Source: Gammaproteobacteria bacterium
GTDB lineage: Bacteria; Pseudomonadota; Gammaproteobacteria; Competibacterales; Competibacteraceae
Assembly (NCBI GenBank): GCA_024235095.1
Contig: JACKNC010000001.1
Coordinates: 2,670,501-2,734,500, forward strand
DNA length: 64,000 nucleotides
Direction: 5' to 3'
Below, piece after piece: positions 32,937-41,753 of this stretch. Positions within the stretch are counted from its first letter, which is position 1. Every line of letters begins with the position of its first letter. The translations under genes were made by a program, and so were the position numbers. Below the pieces are notes generated by a model. That model did not search any database, was not told where the DNA came from, and saw nothing but the letters and a program-made list of their open reading frames with translations.

Positions 32937-35900
32937 ATGGGACATCATCAACCCCCAACGACGGCGCTGTGGAGCAGACTGCTGGCCGTCATTCTGGCCT
33001 TAACGGTCGTTACGGCATGGGCGGAGACGCCCACCATCGAAGATTTATCGCCCGAAGATCGCGCGGCGCTCAATCAAGGTCACGCTATCGAAGTCATCGT
33101 CGAGTTTGACCAGACCGAAGCGGCGAACATGGCCGCGGAGCACAAGCGACTCGCTGGATTACGCTACGAGGACGCCGCCATTGTGGCCGAGCGCGCGCGA
33201 AGTTATCGGCGGCAAAAAGAGAGAGCCTTGGCCGCACTGGCGGCAGAGGCGCTGACCATACAAAACGACTACGAATACTTGCCTCTGTTTACAGTCCGAG
33301 TGCGTTCTCCAGCTGCTTTGAGAGCTTTGTTGCGCCAGGATGGCGTCAAGGCCGTGCATTCCAATATCAGGTTACATCACATGTTGCGGGAAAGCTTGCC
33401 CCTAATTCGGCAACCGGAAGTAATTGCTCAAGGCGGAGGCGGGGCCGGAGCGACGGTCGCCGTGCTGGATACTGGCGTGGATTATTCAAAGTCGGATTTC
33501 GGCAGTTGCGCAGCGCCAGGCGGAGCCTGCAAGGTAGTTTACGCGCAGGATTTCGCGCCTGACGATGGAGCGCTGGATGATAACGATCATGGCACCAATG
33601 TGGCAGGCATTGTGCTAGGTGTTGCGCCCAGCGCCCGGATCGCTGCTCTCGATGTGTTCCGAAGCGACGGGTTTGCTTACTCGAACGATATTATTGATGC
33701 GATCAACTGGGCGATCGCCAACCGGGATACCTATAACATCGTGGCGATGAATCTCAGTCTGGGCGGCGGCGAATCGTCCTCTCCCTGCGCCAATGATCTG
33801 TTCGCCACCCCTATTGCTAATGCTCGCGCCGCCGGCATTCTGGCCGCGATCGCCTCGGGTAACGAAAATCTCAAGGATGCTCTTGGCAGCCCGGCTTGCG
33901 TTCCGGCGGCGGTTTCCGTGGGGGCGGTCTACGATAGCGCGCAAGGCAACCGGTCTTGGGGCGACTGTGCGGATCGTCCCACCCAGGCCGATCAGGTCAC
34001 CTGTTTCTCTAACAGCGCCAGTTTTTTGACCTTGCTCGCCCCAGGCTCAACCATCACCGCAGCGGGCATCAGCATGAGCGGCACTTCTCAGGCGACGCCC
34101 CATGTAGCTGGCGCGATTGCCGTATTACGCGCCGCCTATCCCAATGAATCACTGGACGCCACGATTGCCCGGCTTACGAACACCGGTGTTCCTGTCACCG
34201 ATGCTGCGAATGGCGTCACCAAACCGCGCATCGACCTGCTCAGCGCCTTTACCGCCAACCGCACCGCTTACCCACTCACGGTAGACAAGGCCGGCGCAGG
34301 CAGCGGTACAGTGAGCAGCAACCCAGCGGGGATTAATTGCGGCAACCAGTGTCAAGCTGAATTTGCTGAAGGAACTACGGTGAATCTGACGGCGATCCCG
34401 GACACTGGATCGGTCTTTGACGGTTGGAGCGGCGCCTGTACGGGAACCACGGCCTGTGCGGTGAGCATGGACGGGGCGCGCAACGTAACAGCGACCTTTA
34501 CCGCAGTTAGCGCGCTCTCGCTGGGCGAGGCCCTGGATAACACCACTCTGAATTGGAACACGACGGGCGCCGCCGGTTGGCAGGGCGTGCAATTGAGCAA
34601 TCGGGATGCGGCCCGCAGCGGCGCTATCGGTGATGATCAGCGTTCGGTACTACAGACTGCGGTTACTGGACCAGGAACCCTGACCTTTCAGTGGCGAGTC
34701 TCATCGGAACCGAATTTTGATTTCCTGACATTCCAGGTTGATGGTGTGACTTACCAGGTTGATGGTGGGACTCCGTTTGAGATCAGCGGCGCGCAGAGTT
34801 GGGAGACCCGGACGGTCACCATCGGCGCGGGGACTCATCAAGTGCAATGGATCTACCGCAAGGATGAGTCGGTTTCCGAGGGCGAGGACGCTGGTTGGGT
34901 CGACGCGGTGACCTTTACGCCGACGCAGAGCAACCGGCCCAATTTGACCGTGACTCAAGTCATCAGTCCCGCTAATGGGATGCCGGGAGGAACGATTGAA
35001 GTATCGGCAACGGTCACCAATCAGGGCGATGTCGCCGCGGGCAGTTTTTGGCTGGCTTTTTTACTGTCGGGCGATGCAGCGATCGCTCCCGGCGATGTGG
35101 ATACCGGTTGGGGATGTACTTTCAACGAGGGCCTGGCTGGTGGCGCAACTAATACCTGTAGCGGCGAAATCGTCATTCCCTCGACCCTGGCGCCAGGAAC
35201 CTATTATCTGGGCGCTTATGCCGATTTCAGGAGTGAAGTCACGGAAAGCGATGAAACCAACAATGGACTGCCCGCGGATAACATTATCGCCATTGCCAAC
35301 AGCGTCTCTTCGCTAGTGGTGACCCGAACGGGTACGGGAGCCGGCAAGGTCAGCAGCAACCCGGTCGGCATTGATTGCGGCAGCCAGTGCAATGTCAATT
35401 TTCCCACTGGCGCAGTAGTGACGCTGACCGCAGTTCCCGATCCGGGTTCTACTTTTATCGGTTGGAATGGTGACTGCGCCGCCAGCGCCGGGAGTTGTCT
35501 GATTACTTTGGATACCGACCGGAACGCGACGGCGATCTTCAGCACGACCGCCAGCGCCGAGGTCTTTCCGCGCAATGGGGTCTGGCCCGTTGGCTGGACG
35601 ACGCCGGTCACCTCCAGCGTAGATTGGACCCTTGCCAGCGACTGGGCCGAAGAGGGTCGGTATAGCTTGCGTTCCGGGGCGATTCGCGACAACCAGCAGT
35701 CCCAGGTGGAAATCAGCGGCAATTTTCAAGCAGGCGTGGTTAGTTTTACCTTCTATATTTCGAGTGAAATCGACTATGACTGGTTGACGTTCTCTATTGA
35801 TGGGATTGAACAGAATGGCTGGAGCGGCGAGGGTCAGCGATCGGTTAGTTTCCCATTGACAGCAGGCTTCCATACCTTGCGCTGGGCTTATGAAAAGGAT

Positions 35901-36335
35901 GAGTCGGTAGCCCTGGGCAGCGACGCCGCCTGGATCGATAGCGTATCCTTGCCAGTGGTCAGCAGTGGGGACGCCGCGACGACGCTTATCACCCACTATT
36001 ATGTCTCTATTCTGCGCCGCCAGCCCGAACCGGACGGACTGGTTTTCTGGCAACAGTTAATTGCTGAAAAACGAGCGCAAGGTTTGGATGTGAAGCCAGT
36101 GTTTCGGGATATGGCGAGCTTTTTCTTCAACAGTCCTGAATATCTGAATCGGAATACCAGTAACGTCGAATTCATCACTAACCTGTATCTCACCTTCTTT
36201 CAACGTGAGCCGGAAGCGGGTGGATTGACGTTCTGGCTGGAACAGTTGGCAAGTGGCGTCACGCGAAATGAGGCGATGGCTGGATTCCTGTTTTCCCAGG
36301 AATTTACCGACTTCATGCGGGCGCTCGGGCTTTAG
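32937..36335 (+). CDS. Secreted multidomain subtilisin-like protease
   Basis: The 1132-residue exported S8 protease has a signal peptide (about residues 14-30) and a propeptide region (about 35-150). In the catalytic domain, Asp is in VAVLDTGVDYS (about 180), His in DNDHGTNVAGIV (about 220) and Ser in SMSGTSQATPHVAGAI (about 385). C-terminal modules follow: an InlB-type B-repeat (GSVFDGWSGACTG), a jelly-roll-like segment, a CARDB domain (PNLTVTQVISPANGMPGG), a second B-repeat (GSTFIGWNGDC), a second jelly-roll-like segment and DUF4214 (LITHYYVSILRRQPEPDG). The two paired repeat/jelly-roll blocks look duplicated. The ATG follows GGAGG with a 9-base spacer. Confidence 0.9.
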   Translation: MGHHQPPTTALWSRLLAVILALTVVTAWAETPTIEDLSPEDRAALNQGHAIEVIVEFDQTEAANMAAEHKRLAGLRYEDAAIVAERARSYRRQKERALAALAAEALTIQNDYEYLPLFTVRVRSPAALRALLRQDGVKAVHSNIRLHHMLRESLPLIRQPEVIAQGGGGAGATVAVLDTGVDYSKSDFGSCAAPGGACKVVYAQDFAPDDGALDDNDHGTNVAGIVLGVAPSARIAALDVFRSDGFAYSNDIIDAINWAIANRDTYNIVAMNLSLGGGESSSPCANDLFATPIANARAAGILAAIASGNENLKDALGSPACVPAAVSVGAVYDSAQGNRSWGDCADRPTQADQVTCFSNSASFLTLLAPGSTITAAGISMSGTSQATPHVAGAIAVLRAAYPNESLDATIARLTNTGVPVTDAANGVTKPRIDLLSAFTANRTAYPLTVDKAGAGSGTVSSNPAGINCGNQCQAEFAEGTTVNLTAIPDTGSVFDGWSGACTGTTACAVSMDGARNVTATFTAVSALSLGEALDNTTLNWNTTGAAGWQGVQLSNRDAARSGAIGDDQRSVLQTAVTGPGTLTFQWRVSSEPNFDFLTFQVDGVTYQVDGGTPFEISGAQSWETRTVTIGAGTHQVQWIYRKDESVSEGEDAGWVDAVTFTPTQSNRPNLTVTQVISPANGMPGGTIEVSATVTNQGDVAAGSFWLAFLLSGDAAIAPGDVDTGWGCTFNEGLAGGATNTCSGEIVIPSTLAPGTYYLGAYADFRSEVTESDETNNGLPADNIIAIANSVSSLVVTRTGTGAGKVSSNPVGIDCGSQCNVNFPTGAVVTLTAVPDPGSTFIGWNGDCAASAGSCLITLDTDRNATAIFSTTASAEVFPRNGVWPVGWTTPVTSSVDWTLASDWAEEGRYSLRSGAIRDNQQSQVEISGNFQAGVVSFTFYISSEIDYDWLTFSIDGIEQNGWSGEGQRSVSFPLTAGFHTLRWAYEKDESVALGSDAAWIDSVSLPVVSSGDAATTLITHYYVSILRRQPEPDGLVFWQQLIAEKRAQGLDVKPVFRDMASFFFNSPEYLNRNTSNVEFITNLYLTFFQREPEAGGLTFWLEQLASGVTRNEAMAGFLFSQEFTDFMRALGL

Positions 36336-36355
36336 ACGAAGCCCTCATCCCCAAT

Positions 36356-36384
36356 CCCTCTCTCATCGAGAGAGGGGAGTTTTT
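36356..36384 (+). terminator. Intrinsic terminator after the subtilase gene
   Basis: CCCTCTCTC and GAGAGAGGG pair around ATC, followed by GGAGTTTTT. It lies 21 bp after the subtilase stop and separates it from the cobalamin operon. Confidence 0.85.
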
Positions 36385-36490
36385 GTCCAGACTCTCAAAG
36401 GCCGCGGCCCTTTCGATCTGGTTTAAGCCTATAATTCCATCCTATTCGTTCTCCTGTTTCCGATTTCCGAACCCAAGGCATCTCTTTCCA

Positions 36491-37354
36491 GTGGATCAAA
36501 CGCTCTCATCGTCTCCCGCCGTCTTGTTGATCGGCCACGGCACCCGCCGCGCTGCCGGCGTTGCGGAATTTCAGAATTTAGCTAATCAGTTGCAGCAAGC
36601 CCTTCCTGACCGAACCTGCCTGTCCGCCTTTCTGGAGCTGGTTGATCCCGGCATTCCGCAAGCGCTGGAGACGCTGCGACAACAGGGTTTCCGCCGCATT
36701 ACCGCCCTGCCCGCGCTGCTGATGGCCGCCGGTCATGTCAAAAATGACATTCCGGTGTTACTGAATCATTTCCAGACTGAACATCCCGACGTTCAAATCA
36801 CCTTTGGCGCGGATTTAGGCATTCATCCGAACCTGTTGCAAGTCGCCTGCGAACGAGTCGAAAGCATTGAAACCGACTTTGGGTCCAGTTACGATCGCAG
36901 GGACACGCTGCTAATGGTCATTGGACGTGGCGGTTCCGATCCCGACGCCAATTCCAATATCAGTAAGATCACCCGCATCTTATGGGAAGGCATGGGTTTT
37001 GGCTGGGCGGAAACCGCCTATACCGCCGTAGCTCTGCCGCTGATGGCGGATGCGCTGGAATGCACGCACCGCCTTGGCTTCAAGCAGGTGATTGTGTTCC
37101 CCTATCTGCTGTTCACGGGCCGGCTGATCGAACAAGTGCAGGCCACGGTCGCCGCTTATCAAAGTCGTCATCCTGACGTGCGCGCATTGATGGCGCCTTA
37201 TTTGAACGCGCATCCGCTGATCGTGGCCACCTTCGTCGAACGGTTGGCCGAAGCCGAGCGCGGCGCGGCGCATATGAATTGCCAATTCTGCCCCTACCGG
37301 ACGCCGATTGTCGGTCGCGAAGACTGGCAGGGCGCACCGCAGACCGCGGATTAA
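36491..37354 (+). CDS. cbiX: Sirohydrochlorin/precorrin cobalt chelatase, CbiX type
   Basis: The 287-residue two-repeat chelatase inserts cobalt into the early corrin ring. The N-terminal repeat starts AVLLIGHGTRRAAG with the metal-binding His, and PALLMAAGHVKNDIP supplies the second. The C-terminal repeat has LMVIGRGGSDPDANS. The tail CQFCPYRTP may bind a metal or cluster. The open frame starts at a TTG inside the preceding terminator. The GTG at 36491 (VDQTLSSSPAVLLIGHG) is the more likely start. It is the first gene of a five-gene cobalamin cluster. Confidence 0.85.
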   Translation: MDQTLSSSPAVLLIGHGTRRAAGVAEFQNLANQLQQALPDRTCLSAFLELVDPGIPQALETLRQQGFRRITALPALLMAAGHVKNDIPVLLNHFQTEHPDVQITFGADLGIHPNLLQVACERVESIETDFGSSYDRRDTLLMVIGRGGSDPDANSNISKITRILWEGMGFGWAETAYTAVALPLMADALECTHRLGFKQVIVFPYLLFTGRLIEQVQATVAAYQSRHPDVRALMAPYLNAHPLIVATFVERLAEAERGAAHMNCQFCPYRTPIVGREDWQGAPQTAD

Positions 37355-37394
37355 CAAGCAGCGCTTTTCACTTTCGCCTTTCACCTTGAGCCTG

Positions 37395-38048
37395 ATGCCC
37401 ATGCCCCGTTTTGACTATCTTCGTGACCCTGATGAAATCGAGCGCCAGTCATTCGCGCAAATTCGTCAACTGACCGATCTATCGCGCTTTGACGCTGACC
37501 AGCAACAGGTGGCAATGCGCCTGGTTCACACCTCCGGCGATCCAGGCATTGTTCACGATCTGCACTTCAGTCCCGGCGCGGTCGAAGCTGGACTGACGGC
37601 TCTGCAACAAGGCGCAGATGTGTTGTGCGACATCGAAATGGTCAGTCATGGCATCAGCAAGCGCTATCTCAAGGGTCAGGTGCATTGCTTCCTGAATTCG
37701 CCGACGGTGGCCGAACGCGCTCGCCAAACCGGGGAAACGCGCAGTATGGCCGCCATGAGCGAATGGCCGTTGCACTTGGCCGGCTCTATCGTCGCCATTG
37801 GCAACGCACCAACTGCGCTGTTCCGCCTACTGGATCTGCTGGACGAAGGCGCGCCCCGTCCGGCGCTGATCATCGGGATGCCGGTCGGTTTCATCAACGC
37901 GGCTGAATCCAAACAGGCGATGTGGGATGTTGCGCCCAGCGAGTTTCAAACGCCCTGCATCACCTTGCTCGGGCGACGCGGCGGCAGCAGTCTGGCGGCG
38001 GCAACGCTCAACGCCCTGGCGCGCATGGCCAACGGGATTCGTTTTTGA
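37395..38048 (+). CDS. cobH: Precorrin-8X methylmutase
   Basis: CobH/CbiC moves a methyl from C-11 to C-12 to give hydrogenobyrinate (or the cobalt form). The 217-residue product starts MPMPRFDYLRDPDEIERQSF, has RLVHTSGDPGI with the catalytic His, DIEMVSHGISKRYL, AIGNAPTALFRLLDLL and GMPVGFINAAESK. The start at 37395 (or the ATG two codons later) follows a GAG. The frame itself opens earlier, inside cbiX. The stop overlaps the cobL start (TGATG). Confidence 0.92.
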   Translation: MPMPRFDYLRDPDEIERQSFAQIRQLTDLSRFDADQQQVAMRLVHTSGDPGIVHDLHFSPGAVEAGLTALQQGADVLCDIEMVSHGISKRYLKGQVHCFLNSPTVAERARQTGETRSMAAMSEWPLHLAGSIVAIGNAPTALFRLLDLLDEGAPRPALIIGMPVGFINAAESKQAMWDVAPSEFQTPCITLLGRRGGSSLAAATLNALARMANGIRF

Positions 38049-39295
38049 TGACGGGGCTACCGGACTGGTCAGGGCCGCCGATTCATGTCATCGGCATGGG
38101 TATTGAAACGGGCGAGTTGAGCGTCTCCGCACAAGCGGCGCTGGACCAAGCGGAATTGATCATCGGCTCTGCGGCGCATTTGGCGACTTTCCCTGAATTG
38201 ACCGCCAGGAAAATCCCCTATCCCAGTCCGATGAGCGGTCTTCGCGACCTGCTGCGGGATCATGCCGCACGGCGCATTGCGTTACTGGCTTCGGGCGATC
38301 CGCTGTTTTATGGCGTCGGCTCCACCCTGCTCCGCCATTTTTCACCCGAACATTTTGTTTTTCATCCGAACATTTCCAGCGTGCAAGCCGCCTTCGCCCG
38401 CTTGGGCCGACCCTGGCAACAGGCGCAGATGGTGAGCCTGCACGGACGGCCGCTGGCCAGTCTGCGCGCTGTCTTGCAGGGCAACCGATTCTATGCGTTG
38501 CTCACCGACCGGGAGAATTCGCCGCCCGCCATTGCCCGGTTGCTGGTTGAAACCGGATTTAGCGAGTCGAGCGTTTGGATCGCAGAAGATTTAGGGCTGC
38601 CTGAAGAGCGGTTTCGCCACTTTCAGGCCGCCGACCTGGCCGATACGGCGATTGCATTTTCCGCGCTGAACGTCGTCATGCTGGAAACCCGTGGACCAGG
38701 CGGCATTTTACCGGAATTCCCCGGGATTCCCGACGAACAATTCAGCACCGGCGCGGAACCCGGCAAGGGTTTACTGAGCAAGCGGGAAGTGCGTTTGACC
38801 ATTCTCTCGTTGCTCGCTCCGCGCGCTGGGGATATCGGTTGGGATGTCGGCGCCGGCTGTGGCGGCGTCTCGGTGGAATGGGCGCGTTGGAATCCACACG
38901 GCGAGGTCTACGCTGTCGAGTGTCACCCGGAGCGGCTGGAGCATCTTGGCGTCAACCGCGAGCGGTTCGGCGTGGTGAATAACCTGCACATCATTCCAGG
39001 CAGCGCGCCGGAAGCGTTGACTGACTTGCCGGACCCCCGCGCTGCATTCATCGGCGGCAGCAGCGGCAACCTGCACGCCATGTTGGAAGCGGTCTGGGCG
39101 CGGCTGCAACCCGGCGGGCGACTGGTCGCCAGCGCGGTTACCGAGGATAGCCGGGTGGATTTGCATGGTTTCGCCGGCGACCAACCGGCAGAGTGGACGG
39201 AACTGAGCATCGCCCGTAGCGAACGACTGGCCGGTCAGCGCGTGATGCGTCCCTATCTTCCCGTATTGCTCATGAAGATGGAGAAACCCCTATGA
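38048..39295 (+). CDS. cobL: Precorrin-6Y C5,15-methyltransferase (decarboxylating), CbiE-CbiT fusion
   Basis: The 415-residue fused enzyme methylates C-5 and C-15 and removes the acetate carboxyl. The N-terminal CbiE part has IHVIGMGIETGELS and LLASGDPLFYGVGSTLL. The C-terminal CbiT Rossmann methyltransferase part starts around LLSKREVRLTILSLL (about residue 245) with WDVGAGCGGVSVEWAR for SAM and FIGGSSGNLHAMLEAV. The ATG at 38048 overlaps the previous stop, and the stop overlaps the next start (ATGA), showing a tightly coupled operon. Confidence 0.93.
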   Translation: MTGLPDWSGPPIHVIGMGIETGELSVSAQAALDQAELIIGSAAHLATFPELTARKIPYPSPMSGLRDLLRDHAARRIALLASGDPLFYGVGSTLLRHFSPEHFVFHPNISSVQAAFARLGRPWQQAQMVSLHGRPLASLRAVLQGNRFYALLTDRENSPPAIARLLVETGFSESSVWIAEDLGLPEERFRHFQAADLADTAIAFSALNVVMLETRGPGGILPEFPGIPDEQFSTGAEPGKGLLSKREVRLTILSLLAPRAGDIGWDVGAGCGGVSVEWARWNPHGEVYAVECHPERLEHLGVNRERFGVVNNLHIIPGSAPEALTDLPDPRAAFIGGSSGNLHAMLEAVWARLQPGGRLVASAVTEDSRVDLHGFAGDQPAEWTELSIARSERLAGQRVMRPYLPVLLMKMEKPL

Positions 39296-39993
39296 CCACC
39301 GGCACGTTATACGGTGTTGGCGTGGGTCCCGGCGACCCGGAGTTGTTGACGCTCAAAGCGGTGCGGATTCTGCAAAGTGTCCCAGTCGTTGCCTACCCGG
39401 CGACCCCGCAAGGCAGCGCCCAGGCCCGCGACATCGCCGCGCAGTGGCTGGAAGGCAAACGGGAAATTCCGATTACCATGCCCTGTATGCTGGATCGCGG
39501 CCCGGTCAATCAGGGTTACGACGAAGCGGCTATTGTCATTGCTGACGAACTGAGCGCTGGCCATGATGTAGCGATTCTCTGCGAAGGCGATCCATTGTTC
39601 TATGGCAGCTTCAGCTATCTGTTGCACCGCCTCGGCGAGCGCTTTCCCTGCGTGGTTATTCCCGGCATTAATTCGGTCAGCGCCAGCGCCGCCGCCGCTG
39701 CGATCCCATTGATCACCGGTGAACAACGGTTAACCGTGATTCCGGCCACCGCCGGCGATGAGGTCATCCGGCAAACTCTACTGAACAGCGACAGCGTGGC
39801 GATTCTTAAACCCGGTCGGCATCGACCCCGGTTGCTGGAGCTGCTGCGGGAAACCGGTCGCACCGCAGATACTCTGTACATCGAACAGGCCAGCCGGCCA
39901 GCGGAGCGCATTGTTAGACGTTTCGAGGAGATTCCTAACACGCCAGGGCCTTATTTTGCGTTGTTTCTGGCTATAAGAACTAAGAATCAGTAG
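39292..39993 (+). CDS. cobI: Precorrin-2 C20-methyltransferase
   Basis: The 233-residue SAM-dependent tetrapyrrole methylase of the CobI/CbiL family has LYGVGVGPGDPELLTLKAVR, ILCEGDPLFYGSFSYLL, GINSVSASAAAAAIPL and SVAILKPGRHRPRLLEL. It makes precorrin-3A (or the cobalt form). It starts in the stop of cobL. The operon is interrupted just downstream by an IS1595 element and an AT-rich gene before cbiG. Confidence 0.93.
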   Translation: MTTGTLYGVGVGPGDPELLTLKAVRILQSVPVVAYPATPQGSAQARDIAAQWLEGKREIPITMPCMLDRGPVNQGYDEAAIVIADELSAGHDVAILCEGDPLFYGSFSYLLHRLGERFPCVVIPGINSVSASAAAAAIPLITGEQRLTVIPATAGDEVIRQTLLNSDSVAILKPGRHRPRLLELLRETGRTADTLYIEQASRPAERIVRRFEEIPNTPGPYFALFLAIRTKNQ

Positions 39994-40008
39994 ATGGTAT
40001 TTGATCAA

Positions 40009-40016
40009 AATATAAT
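40009..40016. repeat. Left 8-bp target duplication of the IS1595 element
   Basis: AATATAAT directly abuts the left inverted repeat and is repeated at 41080-41087 on the other side. Confidence 0.88.
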
Positions 40017-41079
40017 GGCTCAATATGGATTCCAGTCAGTTGGTGTTGTTAGGCGACCAGCAGTTCCAAGAGAGGTCTGAGCAAGCCTTTGCCCCGAATG
40101 CGGACGTTATGCACGAACTGAAAGAAGCCCAGGTAGAGCGGCAGCTTTTCTTGCGAAATTCCTCGATGGGGTCGCAACCAGGAACGCAACAGGGACCAGA
40201 AACCCTCAGCAGTATTGACATGAATCTCATGGAAGCCATCGCCATCGTCGTCGCGGGCGTATTCACCCCGGCTGTGACACACCGTATGATGATCAAAGCC
40301 CCAATCCTTCAATGGGTTATAGATTGCATATTCATCGGTATACACCCGGGTTCCCGGGGCGATGAAAGTCTGAAGGAGCGGTTGGATGGTCGCTTGCTGG
40401 ACATTATCCAGCATCCGGACGACCACCGCGCCGCCGCGCTCAATCATGCCGAGAATCGGCGGCTTTTCCTGCTCCAGGGTGCCTCGACCCCGTGCCCCCT
40501 TCAGCCGGCGACGCCGCCCGCGGCGGCCTTTTTTTTCACCGCGTCCGGATGCCCTTTATGCCCGGCCACCATATAGACCTCGTCGCATTCCACTTCCCCC
40601 GCCAAGGTGGGTTCGGGTTGGCGGGCGACGATACCTTGGCGCAGTTGCTCGGTCATCCGCTGCACGTCGTCCGGATTCAACGCCAACTCTTGGGCAATCT
40701 GGGCATTAGACAAGTTCAACCCCATAAAATATAAACATAATATCCAAATTCGTAACGGCGGGTGGTGGCCGGCCAACACCGTCCCGGTTAGATCGTCAAA
40801 AGAGCGATGGCACCCGGCACACCGATATTTCTGTCGCGCCGGTTGGGTCGTGTCGTGACCCTGCTTCGTCACGTTCGCCGCCCCACAATGGGGGCAGTGA
40901 ACCCCATCGGGCCAGCGCAGTTGGCGGACCGTTTCGTAACACCGGACATCGTCCAGTAGATTCTGAAGGTTGATCATCGACGGGAAACCTGGAGCGCGGC
41001 GGTTCAAAACCTCTTCAGTGTAGCTCCTGTCCCTTGGCAGGGCGAGCCATCTTCAACAGCCTGGAATCCATATTGAGCC
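40017..41079 (-). mobile_element. IS1595-family insertion sequence (ISXO2-like)
   Basis: This 1063-bp element is bounded by perfect 19-bp inverted repeats starting GGCTCAATATGG (40017-40035 and 41061-41079) and an 8-bp AATATAAT direct duplication. The intact ends and duplication imply a recent insertion. Removing it restores cobI, a short AT-rich leader and the ribosome site of the PIN-like gene, so the insertion hit that leader. Confidence 0.92.
40049..40977 (-). CDS. IS1595-family transposase in two frames (A8 frameshift)
   Basis: The N-terminal part has a zinc ribbon (CPHCG...CAGC, about residues 28-54), a DDE-family start (GEVECDEVYMVAGHKGH) and ends after VKKKAAAGGVAG at a TGA near 40501. 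The C-terminal part resumes in the -1 frame and carries the second Asp (RVYTDEYAIYN) and the HVNTAEGFWSLLRSWLRPHRG end motif. A run of eight A (minus strand) makes the slippery string A AAA AAG, and a -1 shift there gives KKKGRRGRRRR, the usual family sequence. It may be programmed slippage, a mutation or a sequencing error. The start at 40977 (MINLQNLLDD) is chosen over a TTG ten codons earlier. Confidence 0.82.
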
Positions 41080-41087
41080 AATATAAT
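41080..41087. repeat. Right 8-bp target duplication of the IS1595 element
   Basis: AATATAAT directly follows the right inverted repeat and matches 40009-40016. Confidence 0.88.
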
Positions 41088-41101
41088 TTGAGGTGTAAAA
41101 A

Positions 41102-41740
41102 TTGAAAACAAATTATATCCTTATCGATTTTGAAAATACCCAACCAAAAAATTTAGAGTTATTAAAGGGAGGGCCGTTTAAAATAAAGTTATTTATTGGT
41201 AATAATCAAAATAAAATATCATTAGATGTTGCATTATGTCTTCAGTCTTTTGGTTCGGATGCCGAATATATTAAGATTGAAGGTTCTGGGCCAAATGCTC
41301 TTGATTTTCATATTGCATTTTATATTGGTCAGTTAGCAACTGAAGATCCAAGTGGATATTTTCATATAATATCAAAAGATACAGGATTTGATCCTCTAAT
41401 AAAACATCTAAAATCGAAAAAGATATTTGTGCAAAGAGAGAAAGATATATCTGACATTCCACTAATAAAGATTTCAAATTCTAATACAATTGAAGAAAAA
41501 ATAGAAGCTATTATAGATAACTTAATTAAAAGAAAATCGTCAAAACCAAGAACCTACAAAACCTTATTAGGAACTCTCAGTTCTTTATTTATAAATAAGC
41601 TATCTGATACTGATCTTTCAAGCCTTATGGATGAGCTTGTTAAAAGAAAATTAATTACAATTACAGAAGATAAAGTCAACTATAATTTACCTGATTTAAA
41701 ATCTCTGATAATACCGCCAGCCGAGATTGATTTAACATAA
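41102..41740 (+). CDS. PIN-like domain protein with C-terminal helical domain, AT-rich
   Basis: The 212-residue protein has an N-terminal PIN-like nuclease fold. NYILIDFENTQPKNLELL supplies the first acidic residues (D9, E11), GPNALDFHIAFYIGQL a central Asp, and IISKDTGFDPLIKHL the distal Asp pair. The C-terminal part (about residues 140-205) looks like a small winged helix (TYKTLLGTLSSLF, LMDELVKRKLITI). It is far more AT-rich than every neighbour and uses a TTG start after a good GAGG site, suggesting transfer. It is inserted between cobI and cbiG. An RNase or defence/toxin role is possible; the target is unknown. Confidence 0.7.
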   Translation: MKTNYILIDFENTQPKNLELLKGGPFKIKLFIGNNQNKISLDVALCLQSFGSDAEYIKIEGSGPNALDFHIAFYIGQLATEDPSGYFHIISKDTGFDPLIKHLKSKKIFVQREKDISDIPLIKISNSNTIEEKIEAIIDNLIKRKSSKPRTYKTLLGTLSSLFINKLSDTDLSSLMDELVKRKLITITEDKVNYNLPDLKSLIIPPAEIDLT

Positions 41741-41753
41741 GGCGGGATTAACC

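Noticed and set aside
35313..36053. 246-codon minus-strand frame inside the subtilase gene
   Set aside because: Antisense to recognised domains; no ribosome site or family likeness.
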